Source: Pseudomonadota bacterium (lineage in GTDB: Bacteria; Pseudomonadota; Alphaproteobacteria; Rhizobiales; Rhizobiaceae). Taken from it: a stretch of DNA of 22,445 nucleotides. The translations under genes and the position numbers were made by a program. Positions within the stretch are counted from its first letter, which is position 1, and each line of letters starts with the position of its first letter. Below are positions 13,423 through 21,203 of this stretch, piece by piece. The stretch covers positions 1 through 22,445 of the forward strand of contig JAEWDP010000068.1 in assembly GCA_023390055.1 (NCBI GenBank), written 5' to 3'. Under the pieces are notes generated by a model. It saw only the letters and a list, made by a program, of their open reading frames with translations, was not told the origin of the DNA and did no database searches.

Positions 13423-16400
13423 TCACGCGGCCGCCTGCGCCCAGCCGTGCAATGCCGTTCTGGTAAAATCAGCGAATGGCTGGGGGCGCGCAAAGGCATA
13501 TCCTTGCAAGAGGTCGCATCCGAGCTCGCGCAACATCACGGCGTGCTGCATCGTCTCGACACCTTCGGCAACAGTCTCGACGCCGAGAGAACGCCCGATC
13601 TCAATGATTGAACGAACGAGGGCGCGTTCCTTTCGCGAACGCAATATCGGCATGACCAGCTGCCGGTCGATCTTCAGCCGCTTCGGTCTGAGCTTCAAAA
13701 GGCCGACGATCGAAGTGTGCCCCGTGCCGAAATCATCGATCTCGATTTCGATGCCGAGTGCCTTGATTTCATCGAGGTTGCTGGCAACCTGATCTTCATG
13801 TTCGTCAAGAAAGATGGACTCGACCAGCTCAAACGATATCCGTCCCGGCTGGATATCAAGCGCTTTGAGGGCTGTCGGCAGGTTTTCATCGTGCAAACGC
13901 CTCAACGACACGTTGACGGACACTTTGGGCACTTCAAGCCCGATCCGGTCCCAATATGCCTGATCCCTCAATACCGTTTCCAGGACGATCTGATCGAGCG
14001 TTGCTGCCACATTCAGGTCCTCGGCAATACTTAAAAAGCTCTCGGGTGCAAGAATGCCCTTGGTTGGGTGGTTCCATCGCACAAGGGCCTCGATCCCGGT
14101 GAGCTGGTTGGTGCGCGCATCGAATTGTGGCTGGTACCAGGTAACAAATTCATTGTTGTCAATTCCTGACAGGATTTCATCCGCGGTGCGCTTGTGGCTG
14201 ACAATCTCCGCCTGCAGGTTCTGTGTGAAGAATTCGAAGCGGTTTCGTCCCATGCCCTTGGCGCGATAAAGCGCGATGTCGGCATTGACCAGTATCCGTC
14301 TCGCATCGACATTGCGTCCGTTGGCAAAAGCTATCCCGATCGAGACGCCACAACGGCAAGCAAAGCCTTCGAAGTCGATAGGCTGGTGAAGTTCGCTGAT
14401 GATTTTTTGTGCAAGCTTCGCCATGTCCTGCGATGTGTCGGTACCTTTGATCAGGATGACGAACTCGTCGCCTCCAATACGGGCGACGAGGTCATCGCGC
14501 CTGACATTGCGTGAAAGGACCTTCGAAGCATGCCCAAGCATTGCATCACCTGCGGCATGCCCCAGCGTGTCATTGATCTGCTTGAAGCGGTCGAGATCGA
14601 GATGCAGGATGGCAAATGTCTGAGGCGCGCTGTGGCTGTCGATCGACAGCTGATCAAGTTCCAGATCGAGTTTGCGGCGATTGGCCAGCATGGTCAGCGG
14701 ATCGTGGAGGGCATTGTGCTCGATACGGCTCTTGGCGATTTCGAGCTCGGCATTCTTCGCGTCGGATTCCGCTTTCGCCACCTTCAATTGGCTCGTCAGC
14801 ATCGCATCTTCGGTGACATCAACGGCAATTCCGATGATTTTCTTGTGCCCGTTTCGCCCGGTTTGGAGCCGTCCCATCGAGCGGATATATCTCAGGCTGC
14901 CGTCCGCAAGCGGAACCCTCACCATAAGTGCGTCCTGGCTGCGACCGTTGAAGTAGGCGGTTGCAGCCACCTTAGCAGCAACGCGGTCATCCGGATGAAT
15001 GAGGCTGAACCACTTTTCCTGCGCAATGACACCATCCGTGAAAGCTACGCCGTACAATTCGCACATTCGTGCATCCCAGCGTTCAACGCCCTCCAGCGGA
15101 TCAAACTCCCAGATACCACAATCATAAGAAGCCAGCGCAAGTTCGAACTTGTTGGAAAGGTCCTCAAGCTCCTGTTCCCGCCGTGACAACTCGATCAATG
15201 CAAGTTCAAGCTCTGCATTCTTGATATCGGTGGTTTCCTTGGCGTCGTGAAGTGTCTGTTTTTGCAGCATGTCGGCGGTAACATCCCACACGATCCCGGT
15301 TGTTCGCCGCGTGCCGTCCGGATTGATGTAATTGGCGCCGGCCGATCGCAGGTAGCGTATCGCACCGTCATCGCAGACAACGCGATAGACTTCACTACAG
15401 GCCTGGTTGGCGCAAATGCAGCCCAGAAGATGCGCCTCCGCCGTATCCCGGTCTTCGAGAAGGATTGCACGAGACCAGTCATCGAGCCTGTTGCTTTCGT
15501 TGCCTGCCAATCCGTGCAATGCAGCGGAACGGTCATCCAGGAAAAGATAGTCGCCATCCTCGGAAATTTCCCAAATGCCGATATTGGATGCTTCCATGGC
15601 CAGATTGAAGCGCTGTGAAAGTTCCGTGAGGCTTGCTTCGCGCGCCCTCAATACAGCGATATTGCGATTTCGCTCACCGATCAGAATGCTGGCAAGCACG
15701 ATGGGAAAGACGAGGGCAAGCCCTCCAAGAGCAAGAGAGAAGCGATATTCGGACTGGTCAGGTGCGCTAACATTCCATCCAGGCTGGGGTGCAGTCAGGA
15801 CCTGCCACGTCGCGTTGCCGGCCGAAAGAGGCCACTCTATCGGCTGTTGCTCGGTAAGCCGGGGATCGCCGAAGAAGATCTGCCTGTCGGATGCATCAAG
15901 ATTTCTGACAGCAACTTCCAACATGTTATTGTTGACCGACTTTACTGCCTGTGAACCCGCAGGAACGATCAGGCCGGCATCTGCCATCAGGTGTTTCTTG
16001 TCGATGATCAGCGCGACCGCTCCCTTTACGGGGTGGTGTGAGAACTGATTGCCGATGGGGTGGATGATCGTCAGGTAGCTATGTGCCGATGAGGTGATGA
16101 CCGACGCGCTCTCTTCATTGCTGGAGGCTTGCAGATGTGCTGCAAGCCCGTCCTCGTCAATGATGATGTCCGGGAGGCCCGCAGACTTGAAGAGCCGATC
16201 GAGGCGGAAGTCCGGAGCAATTGCGACCGCGAGGATGCCCGGGTTCTGGTCTAGTTCCTGCTGTGCATGAAATCTGAGCAGTGCCAGTGCACCATCAATA
16301 TGCGAAGCATAAGCAGAGCCTAGACGTCGCGCCGTGGCAATCTCCTTTCCGATCTGGGCCTGCAGCCGTCGCGAGATGAGGGATGCGGTTCGTTCTGCTT

Positions 16401-16536
16401 CCACGCGCAATTCCTGCCGGAATTCGGTTCGATGGCGTTCATCGAGAGATATGCCCAGTGCTATTGTCAATCCGGCAATCGCACTCATGGCAGCCACCGG
16501 GAGATGACGTCGTTTGAAGAATTGCTGGAAACGCAC
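13423..16536 (-). CDS. Membrane-bound PAS-GGDEF-EAL cyclic-di-GMP protein
   Basis: A 1037-residue bifunctional signalling protein. Order: membrane helix (about 11-31), extracytoplasmic CHASE-like sensor (32-265), second helix (266-287), two PAS domains (about 305-425 and 460-580), GGDEF (about 605-770), EAL (about 785-1030). The cyclase site is intact (GGDEF 688-692) with the product-inhibition I-site RRDD (679-682) five residues ahead. The phosphodiesterase site is also intact: EALVRW (816-821), SVNVS, FELVES, IDDFGTG (933-939), LKIDRQ and ETVAEGVET. Both synthesis and breakdown of c-di-GMP are possible. GTG at 16536 is chosen because it keeps the basic head before helix 1, although no clear Shine-Dalgarno precedes it; ATG 16488 is the alternative. 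The ligand is unknown. Confidence 0.92.
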   Translation of the reverse strand: MRFQQFFKRRHLPVAAMSAIAGLTIALGISLDERHRTEFRQELRVEAERTASLISRRLQAQIGKEIATARRLGSAYASHIDGALALLRFHAQQELDQNPGILAVAIAPDFRLDRLFKSAGLPDIIIDEDGLAAHLQASSNEESASVITSSAHSYLTIIHPIGNQFSHHPVKGAVALIIDKKHLMADAGLIVPAGSQAVKSVNNNMLEVAVRNLDASDRQIFFGDPRLTEQQPIEWPLSAGNATWQVLTAPQPGWNVSAPDQSEYRFSLALGGLALVFPIVLASILIGERNRNIAVLRAREASLTELSQRFNLAMEASNIGIWEISEDGDYLFLDDRSAALHGLAGNESNRLDDWSRAILLEDRDTAEAHLLGCICANQACSEVYRVVCDDGAIRYLRSAGANYINPDGTRRTTGIVWDVTADMLQKQTLHDAKETTDIKNAELELALIELSRREQELEDLSNKFELALASYDCGIWEFDPLEGVERWDARMCELYGVAFTDGVIAQEKWFSLIHPDDRVAAKVAATAYFNGRSQDALMVRVPLADGSLRYIRSMGRLQTGRNGHKKIIGIAVDVTEDAMLTSQLKVAKAESDAKNAELEIAKSRIEHNALHDPLTMLANRRKLDLELDQLSIDSHSAPQTFAILHLDLDRFKQINDTLGHAAGDAMLGHASKVLSRNVRRDDLVARIGGDEFVILIKGTDTSQDMAKLAQKIISELHQPIDFEGFACRCGVSIGIAFANGRNVDARRILVNADIALYRAKGMGRNRFEFFTQNLQAEIVSHKRTADEILSGIDNNEFVTWYQPQFDARTNQLTGIEALVRWNHPTKGILAPESFLSIAEDLNVAATLDQIVLETVLRDQAYWDRIGLEVPKVSVNVSLRRLHDENLPTALKALDIQPGRISFELVESIFLDEHEDQVASNLDEIKALGIEIEIDDFGTGHTSIVGLLKLRPKRLKIDRQLVMPILRSRKERALVRSIIEIGRSLGVETVAEGVETMQHAVMLRELGCDLLQGYAFARPQPFADFTRTALHGWAQAAA

Positions 16537-16897
16537 GCTAAGCTATTGCCAGGTCATCCGGCCTGGCCCTTTCTCTGGGTCAAAGTATTTGGCGGATGTC
16601 TTACCCTGTCCGGGTTAATGGCGGATTGCCCGGATCGACGGCATTTTGGATGTTTTCTAAAGCATGTCCTGACTGTGATGATCGCACCCGTTCGCATTGC
16701 CGAACTGGCGTATTAAATATGCGCTAAAATATTGATCTGACAGGAAGAACCTGGGGGATATGGAGACTTGTCTCAAGATCGGCAATCTGGTTCTATTTGT
16801 ACGGAAAAAGTCATGTCAACGGGCGATTTTCGCCACATTCGGGAGGCTAACATTGGCCCGGTACAAAACAGATCCGAGTTCGCCGAGAGTGTTCAAG
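16537..16897. other. 361-bp divergent intergenic region
   Basis: Lies between the divergent GGDEF-EAL and DUF1344 genes and must hold both promoters. I see no gene. A 6-bp inverted repeat (GCCAGG...CCTGGC, about 16549-16566) is near the GGDEF-EAL start, and an AT-rich block with TAAAAT at 16725-16730 could be a -10 for the plus-strand gene, without a good -35. Confidence 0.35.
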
Positions 16898-17158
16898 ATG
16901 CGTTTTCTGGTTGCAGCGCTATTATCCACCGCCAGCATTCTTTCGCCATTGAGTGGGTTTGCACAAAGTGCCGATGTGGAGGCGACGATCAGTTCCGTTG
17001 ATGTCGAAACGCTTGTTCTCACCCTTGATGACGGCAAGATCTATAGGGTTCCGGAAGAGTTCAACTTCAAGGGTCTTGAAACGGGTGTGAAGGTCATCGT
17101 CTTTTATACCGAAGTGGACGGCAATCGCGTCGTCGATGATCTCGAGATTGTCGAATAG
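16898..17158 (+). CDS. DUF1344 family small secreted protein
   Basis: An 86-residue exported protein of unknown function. It starts MRFLVAALLSTASILSPLSG with a clear signal peptide, probably cleaved after GFAQ or AQS. The mature part (DVEATISSVDVETLVLTLDD followed by GKIYRVPEEFNFKGLETGVK and VIVFY) is a small beta-rich domain typical of DUF1344, about 60 residues. The ATG at 16898 is preferred over upstream in-frame starts because it opens the signal peptide. It is convergent with the histidine phosphatase, 8 nt between stop codons. The pattern of short strands suggests an OB-like barrel; that is inference. Confidence 0.85.
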   Translation: MRFLVAALLSTASILSPLSGFAQSADVEATISSVDVETLVLTLDDGKIYRVPEEFNFKGLETGVKVIVFYTEVDGNRVVDDLEIVE

Positions 17159-17166
17159 CCGGATGT

Positions 17167-17757
17167 TCAAAGCCAGGTCATGGTACCGGCTTTAACATCA
17201 ATTCTGAGGATCCTGTCCTGCGGGACAGTCATCATTGCGGCTTCGTCCTCGTGAACCTTGGCAATAAGTCTGAACAGGCTGCGGATGACACCGCCATGGG
17301 ATACCGCGACTGTTTGGCTGCGCACGGACCGCAACCATGCGCCGACACGCCATGACAATATTTCGTAGCTTTCAGCAGCGACACCTGGGGGAATGAAGCC
17401 CCACTTCTGTTTCATGCGGGCCGCAATCCGCTCCGGTGCGTCGACGCCGACCTCTTGTAGTGTCTTGCCCTCCCAGTCCCCGAACGAAAGTTCCAGCAGT
17501 CGTTCATCGGTACGATAGTCCTTCTCGGGCAGTTCCATCGCCAGGCGCAACCGCTCCATCGTCTCTCGTGTGCGTGAGAGCGGACTGGAGACAAAGTCGT
17601 ATGCGGCAAGGTCCTGGCCGATAAGATCAAGCAGCAGCGCGCCATTGCGCGTTGCCTGCTTTCGCCCAAGATTGTTGAGAGGGATGTCCTTTTGCCCTTG
17701 CAGGCGTTCTTCCGCATTCCAGTCTGTCTGGCCGTGGCGGATCATGTAGATGAGCAC
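17167..17757 (-). CDS. Histidine phosphatase family protein (phosphoglycerate mutase-like)
   Basis: Cytoplasmic phosphatase of the phosphohistidine superfamily. In 196 residues the motif IRHGQTDWN contains the phospho-acceptor His (residue 8 from the chosen start); SSPLSRTRETMERL carries the phosphate-binding Arg; the proton donor Glu is in LLELSFGDWEG; the second catalytic His is in VAVSHGGVIRSL. GTG at 17757 (MLIYMIRHG) is selected because AAGGA lies 8 nt upstream; a longer frame would reach back into fabI. It follows fabI by 19 nt, so both are probably co-transcribed. Whether it is a true mutase or a broad phosphatase is not decidable; it has the short GpmB/CobC-like form. Confidence 0.88.
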   Translation of the reverse strand: MLIYMIRHGQTDWNAEERLQGQKDIPLNNLGRKQATRNGALLLDLIGQDLAAYDFVSSPLSRTRETMERLRLAMELPEKDYRTDERLLELSFGDWEGKTLQEVGVDAPERIAARMKQKWGFIPPGVAAESYEILSWRVGAWLRSVRSQTVAVSHGGVIRSLFRLIAKVHEDEAAMMTVPQDRILRIDVKAGTMTWL

Positions 17758-17776
17758 GGCTAATGTCCTTGAAACA

Positions 17777-18595
17777 TTAATCCTTGACGACGGAAATGTC
17801 GGGAGCATCGACGGCCTTCATGCCGACGACATGATAGCCACTATCGGCATGGTGAACTTCGCCAGTCACGGACCGTGAAAGGTCACTGAGCATATAGAGC
17901 CCGACATCGCCAACATCTTCGATGCTGACCGTACGACGCAGCGGAGCATTATATTCGTTCCACTTCAGGATATAGCGGAAATCACCGATACCGGAGGCGG
18001 CCAGCGTCTTGATCGGGCCTGCAGAGATTGCATTGACGCGGATGTTTTTCGGGCCAAGGTCAACGGCAAGATATTTCACGCTTGCTTCAAGGGCAGCCTT
18101 TGCCACACCCATGACGTTGTAGTTCGGCATGACCTTTTCTGCGCCATAATATGTCAGCGTCAGGATGGAGCCGCCGTCCGTCATCAGCTTTTCGGCGCGA
18201 CGGGCAACAGAAGTGAAGGAATAGACCGAGATCCGCATTGTCTTGTCGAAATTGTCGGCTGTCGTGTCGACGTAGCGTCCCGTCAGTTCATCCTTGTCGG
18301 AAAAACCGATGGCATGGACAAGAAAGTCGATCTTGCCCCAAAGCTTTTCGATTTCGGCAAAGGCCGCGTCAATGCTTGCTTCGTCACTGACATCGCAGTC
18401 GCCTGCCACAACGGCTTCGATTTCCGCCGCCAGAGGCTCGACACGCCTTTTGAGTGCCTCTCCCTGGTAGGTGAGGGCAATCTGGCCGCCCTGTGCATGA
18501 ATGGCCTTGGCGATGCCCCAGGCGATCGAACGGTTGTTGGCGACGCCCATGATGACGCCACGTTTTCCTGCCATGAGGCCTGAAGCCTGAACCAT
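17777..18595 (-). CDS. fabI: Enoyl-[acyl-carrier-protein] reductase (NADH), FabI
   Basis: Reduces trans-2-enoyl-ACP in the last step of each fatty-acid elongation cycle. The 272-residue short-chain dehydrogenase-like enzyme shows the FabI cofactor motif GVANNRSIAWGIAKA (17-31), FLVHAIGFSDKDEL (91-104) and the active-site Tyr159 (in PNYNVMGVAK) spaced seven residues before Lys166, the FabI pattern, with TLTYYGAEK before it. The end (HHADSGYHVVGM) is typical. ATG 18595 has AAGGA 7 nt upstream. Two palindromes lie in the 145-bp upstream gap and suggest regulation. It begins the fabI - histidine phosphatase unit. Confidence 0.95.
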   Translation of the reverse strand: MVQASGLMAGKRGVIMGVANNRSIAWGIAKAIHAQGGQIALTYQGEALKRRVEPLAAEIEAVVAGDCDVSDEASIDAAFAEIEKLWGKIDFLVHAIGFSDKDELTGRYVDTTADNFDKTMRISVYSFTSVARRAEKLMTDGGSILTLTYYGAEKVMPNYNVMGVAKAALEASVKYLAVDLGPKNIRVNAISAGPIKTLAASGIGDFRYILKWNEYNAPLRRTVSIEDVGDVGLYMLSDLSRSVTGEVHHADSGYHVVGMKAVDAPDISVVKD

Positions 18596-18609
18596 GCCTG
18601 TGTCCTTTG

Positions 18610-18621
18610 AGACTTAAGTCT
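18610..18621. promoter_or_regulatory. 12-bp palindrome just upstream of fabI
   Basis: AGACTTAAGTCT is a perfect palindrome 15-26 nt before the fabI start codon, adjoining its Shine-Dalgarno. It could be a regulator site or a short leader hairpin. Confidence 0.45.
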
Positions 18622-18642
18622 AGCTATCGAAAGATGAAACTT

Positions 18643-18657
18643 GCCTATGGCATAGGC
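18643..18657. promoter_or_regulatory. 15-bp palindrome in the fabI promoter region
   Basis: GCCTATG and CATAGGC flank a single central base, 48-62 nt upstream of fabI. On the minus strand a TTGAAC (18669-18674) lies ahead of it at a distance that would place a CATAGG-like -10 inside the repeat. Operator function is inferred. Confidence 0.45.
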
Positions 18658-18740
18658 CGGTCAACCGTTCAAGTTGACTTGGATCATCTCGTGTAATGAA
18701 CCGTAACAAAGGGTGCACGGTCAGCGGGCACATTGTCATC

Positions 18741-19895
18741 CTAGATGTATAGTCCCTCGCGCATGTGACGCATGAGATCAGTGACCTTGGCGTCTGGCTT
18801 TTCCCACAGCATGACGCGCAGTTCGACAATCAGGTCCCCACGCAGACCATTTTCGTCAAACAATCCAAACCCTTCCAGTTTGATGGTCCGGTCGGAGCCG
18901 GACCATGGCGGAATGGAGACAGGGTGTTTCCCATCTGGCGTTTCCACCTCGGTCTCGGTCCCGAGTACGGCATCTTCCAGCGAAATTGGCAAAGTTGTGT
19001 GGATGTCGAAATCTTCAACGCGGAAGCGATAGTCGGGTTCGAGCCGCACGGTGACAAGCAGGTCACCGCGCTGCAGCCCGCTGACCTTGAGACCTTGTCC
19101 CTTCAGTCGTACAACGTGGCCGGCCGTCATTCCGGCAGACAGGGTGAGGCGAACATCACGGTCCTCGGAAAGCTTGATTGTGACGGGGTTGAGCTTCAGC
19201 AAATCGTCGAGGCTCACCGCAGCTTCTATGGCATGATCGGGAGCTTTGTCGGGCTGTCCGTTGATCCCCCGGATACGACGTACCAGCGATGCAACCAGGT
19301 CTACAGCCTGAAAGGGCAGGGGCTTTGTCTCAAGCGGGGGTTCGGTTGACGTTTCCTCCTGATGGACCTGACCAGAGACCTTGGCATCTGGTGCGCGCGC
19401 AAAGGTACTGGTCTGTGATCGCGGCGTTTCGGCAGCTTTGGCTGTTGCGCCCTGGGATGCGCCGAAAATACGCTCGACAATGTCTTCCGGGGCTTCTGCC
19501 TCGTCCTGCGATGACGGCCGGGTCTTGGTCTTCTTTTCGGCTTCTGCGCGCTTCGCATTTTCCTGTGCGCGTTTTGCATTGGCGCGTGCCAGTTCCTCCA
19601 TGACCCTTTCGGCATTGGCCTGCGCAGCCTTGGCACGCTCGGCTGCTTCTCGTGCCGACTGTCTCTGCTGCATGATCGTCTGATGGGCTTCGGCGGCGCG
19701 ATCATAGCGTCTGCGACGCTCGGGATCCTTCAATACGTCATAGGCGCGGCCGATTTCTGCAAACCGGCTGGAAGCCTCGGGATCTTCTCGATTGTGGTCC
19801 GGATGAACGGATTTCGCCTTTGTTCGCCAGGCCGCCTTGATCTCGTCAGCGCCCGCTGTTCGCTGCACACCAAGAACTGCATATGGATCGGGCAT
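18741..19895 (-). CDS. DnaJ-domain co-chaperone without zinc finger (CbpA-like)
   Basis: A J-domain protein that should stimulate a DnaK-type Hsp70. Residues 3 to about 67 form the J domain (PYAVLGVQRTAGADEIKAAW) with the essential HPD at 31-33. Residues about 68-130 are an Ala/Glu/Lys/Arg-rich probable coiled coil (repeats of ERAKAAQANAERV, ELARANAKRAQENAKRAEAE), then a polar linker to about 200. The C-terminus has DnaJ-C substrate-binding sequence: LSAGMTAGHVVRLKGQGL, GDLLVTVRLEPDYRFRVEDF, and GDLIVELRVMLWEKP. No CxxCxGxG repeats occur, so it is a class II/III type like CbpA, with an unusual long charged linker. Start ATG 19895 (MPDPYAVLG). 384 residues. Confidence 0.9.
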   Translation of the reverse strand: MPDPYAVLGVQRTAGADEIKAAWRTKAKSVHPDHNREDPEASSRFAEIGRAYDVLKDPERRRRYDRAAEAHQTIMQQRQSAREAAERAKAAQANAERVMEELARANAKRAQENAKRAEAEKKTKTRPSSQDEAEAPEDIVERIFGASQGATAKAAETPRSQTSTFARAPDAKVSGQVHQEETSTEPPLETKPLPFQAVDLVASLVRRIRGINGQPDKAPDHAIEAAVSLDDLLKLNPVTIKLSEDRDVRLTLSAGMTAGHVVRLKGQGLKVSGLQRGDLLVTVRLEPDYRFRVEDFDIHTTLPISLEDAVLGTETEVETPDGKHPVSIPPWSGSDRTIKLEGFGLFDENGLRGDLIVELRVMLWEKPDAKVTDLMRHMREGLYI

Positions 19896-20068
19896 AACTG
19901 ACCACCGAATATCTGGGTGGCAGGGATCTGTGATCCATGTCACCCGAAACGCAAAACTGAACGATGCGCAGATCAGCCTTGTCCTTAGACCTACGCCCGC
20001 CGAAGCTAGCAGGTAATTTCTGAATCAGTCGTTACGTGTGTCGGCGGATTGCGCTCACGGTTAAAATT

Positions 20069-20095
20069 TTACTGACGGTCGAAAGCCGTCAGTAA
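20069..20095 (-). terminator. Terminator hairpin built from the last codons of the surface-antigen gene
   Basis: TTACTGACGG (20069-20078) and CCGTCAGTAA (20086-20095) are a perfect 10-bp inverted repeat with a 7-nt loop. On the minus strand it encodes the last eight residues (LLTAFDRQ) plus the TAA stop and is followed by AATTTTAA. The short T-run makes termination plausible. Confidence 0.6.
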
Positions 20096-20521
20096 CCAGT
20101 TGCCGCTGCCGGTCAGGCAGGCCTGGCCGGAAAACATGGCAATGCCCTCGTAGGAGTGGCGCGTCGTCTTGAAATCACGGCAGATCTGCCCGGGCTTGCG
20201 TGCTTCGCGAATGGCCGATACCACGCCCGCACTGCCGGTTGCAGCATTTGCCCACGGCACTGGTGAACCTGCCAGTTTCGTCAGGTCAACAGAGGTTACG
20301 GCATTGCGGACGGTCGCCTCGTCAGAAAGAGCGGTCTTCGAACCAGAGCGCGCAATGGTCCCCGTGGCAATCGAGCGGTCCACCTCGGCCGCACTTCCGA
20401 GCAGATCAAGGCTGCTGGTGCATGCTGACGTGAAAATTGCGACCGCAATCATGACGAAAGCATGTTGAGTTCGCTGTGTCAGCCACTTTGAGGGGATGTT
20501 CGACTTTGCTATCAGTGTCAC
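20069..20521 (-). CDS. Surface-antigen-like protein (RT0821/Lpp0805 type)
   Basis: Small exported protein of about 150 residues. From GTG 20521 it begins MTLIAKSNIPSKWLTQRTQH, followed by the hydrophobic AFVMIAVAIFTSACTSS; this may be a signal peptide with a lipobox-like TSAC, imperfect because the -3 residue is Thr, so lipid attachment is uncertain. The mature part SIATGTIARSGSKTALSDEA leads to ICRDFKTTRHSYEG and SGQACLTGSGNWLLT, a Cys-containing C-terminal pattern seen in RT0821/Lpp0805 surface proteins. The GTG start is favoured by AGGA 6 nt upstream; ATG 20452 is the alternative. It is divergent from pdxH. Envelope function unknown. Confidence 0.75.
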   Translation of the reverse strand: MTLIAKSNIPSKWLTQRTQHAFVMIAVAIFTSACTSSLDLLGSAAEVDRSIATGTIARSGSKTALSDEATVRNAVTSVDLTKLAGSPVPWANAATGSAGVVSAIREARKPGQICRDFKTTRHSYEGIAMFSGQACLTGSGNWLLTAFDRQ

Positions 20522-20582
20522 CTTGCGTCCTGTTTGGGCGTAAGCCACGCGCAATTCATCAGTCAGGAGTATTTTAGTCAAT

Positions 20583-21203
20583 ATGTCTGAAATCGGGTTA
20601 ACAAGCGGTGACTTTACGCAACAGAGCGAGCCTTTCGTTCTGTTCGCCTCCTGGTTGAAAGATGCCGAGGCTCAGGAAATCAATGATCCGTCCGCTGTGG
20701 CGCTTGCCACCGTGGACGAAGCTGGCATGCCGAACGTTCGAATGGTCTTGCTGAAGGGTTTCGACGAAAACGGCTTCGTCTTCTATACCAACTTTGAAAG
20801 CCAGAAGGGTCAGGAAATCCTTTCCCAGAAGAAGGCGGCCATGTGTTTCCACTGGAAATCGCTTAGACGCCAGGTGCGTTTGCGCGGAAATGTCGAGGTG
20901 GTCACCGATGCCGAAGCGGATGCTTATTACGCGACACGTCCGCGCGGCAGCCGAATCGGTGCCTGGGCGTCGCGGCAGTCGCGGCCCCTTGAGGGACGAT
21001 TTGCTCTGGAGAAGGCTGTTGCAGAATATACGGCCCGTTACGCCATCGGCGAGATTCCGCGTCCGGCACACTGGTCGGGGTTTCGCATCAGGCCCGTTTC
21101 CATTGAATTCTGGCATGACAGGCCCTTTCGCCTCCACGACCGTATCGAGTTTCGTCGTACGGCGTTCGACGGCCCATGGGAGAAGGTCAGGATGTTCCCT
21201 TGA
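20583..21203 (+). CDS. pdxH: Pyridoxamine 5'-phosphate oxidase
   Basis: FMN-dependent enzyme forming pyridoxal 5'-phosphate (vitamin B6) from pyridoxine or pyridoxamine phosphate in the cytoplasm. The 206 residues contain the family blocks VALATVDEAGMPNVRMVLLK, FYTNFESQKGQEI, AMCFHWKSLRRQVRLRGNVE and the PdxH-specific C-terminus SIEFWHDRPFRLHDRIEFRR ending in MFP. Length fits (about 205-218). ATG 20583; an AGGAG lies about 14 nt upstream, rather far, so translation may rely on other features. The 3' end overlaps the convergent deacetylase by 17 nt. A short divergent promoter region separates it from the surface-antigen gene. Confidence 0.95.
   Translation: MSEIGLTSGDFTQQSEPFVLFASWLKDAEAQEINDPSAVALATVDEAGMPNVRMVLLKGFDENGFVFYTNFESQKGQEILSQKKAAMCFHWKSLRRQVRLRGNVEVVTDAEADAYYATRPRGSRIGAWASRQSRPLEGRFALEKAVAEYTARYAIGEIPRPAHWSGFRIRPVSIEFWHDRPFRLHDRIEFRRTAFDGPWEKVRMFP

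Noticed and set aside
13090..13611. Plus-strand open frame of 173 codons spanning the aroC upstream gap and the end of the GGDEF-EAL gene
   Set aside because: Half of it lies antisense to a certain gene, its product is Arg/Pro/Ser-rich with no motif, and no ribosome site was seen.
19031..19055. GGTTCGAG resembling a tRNA T-loop
   Set aside because: It lies inside the DnaJ-domain coding sequence and no acceptor or anticodon stem can be built around it.
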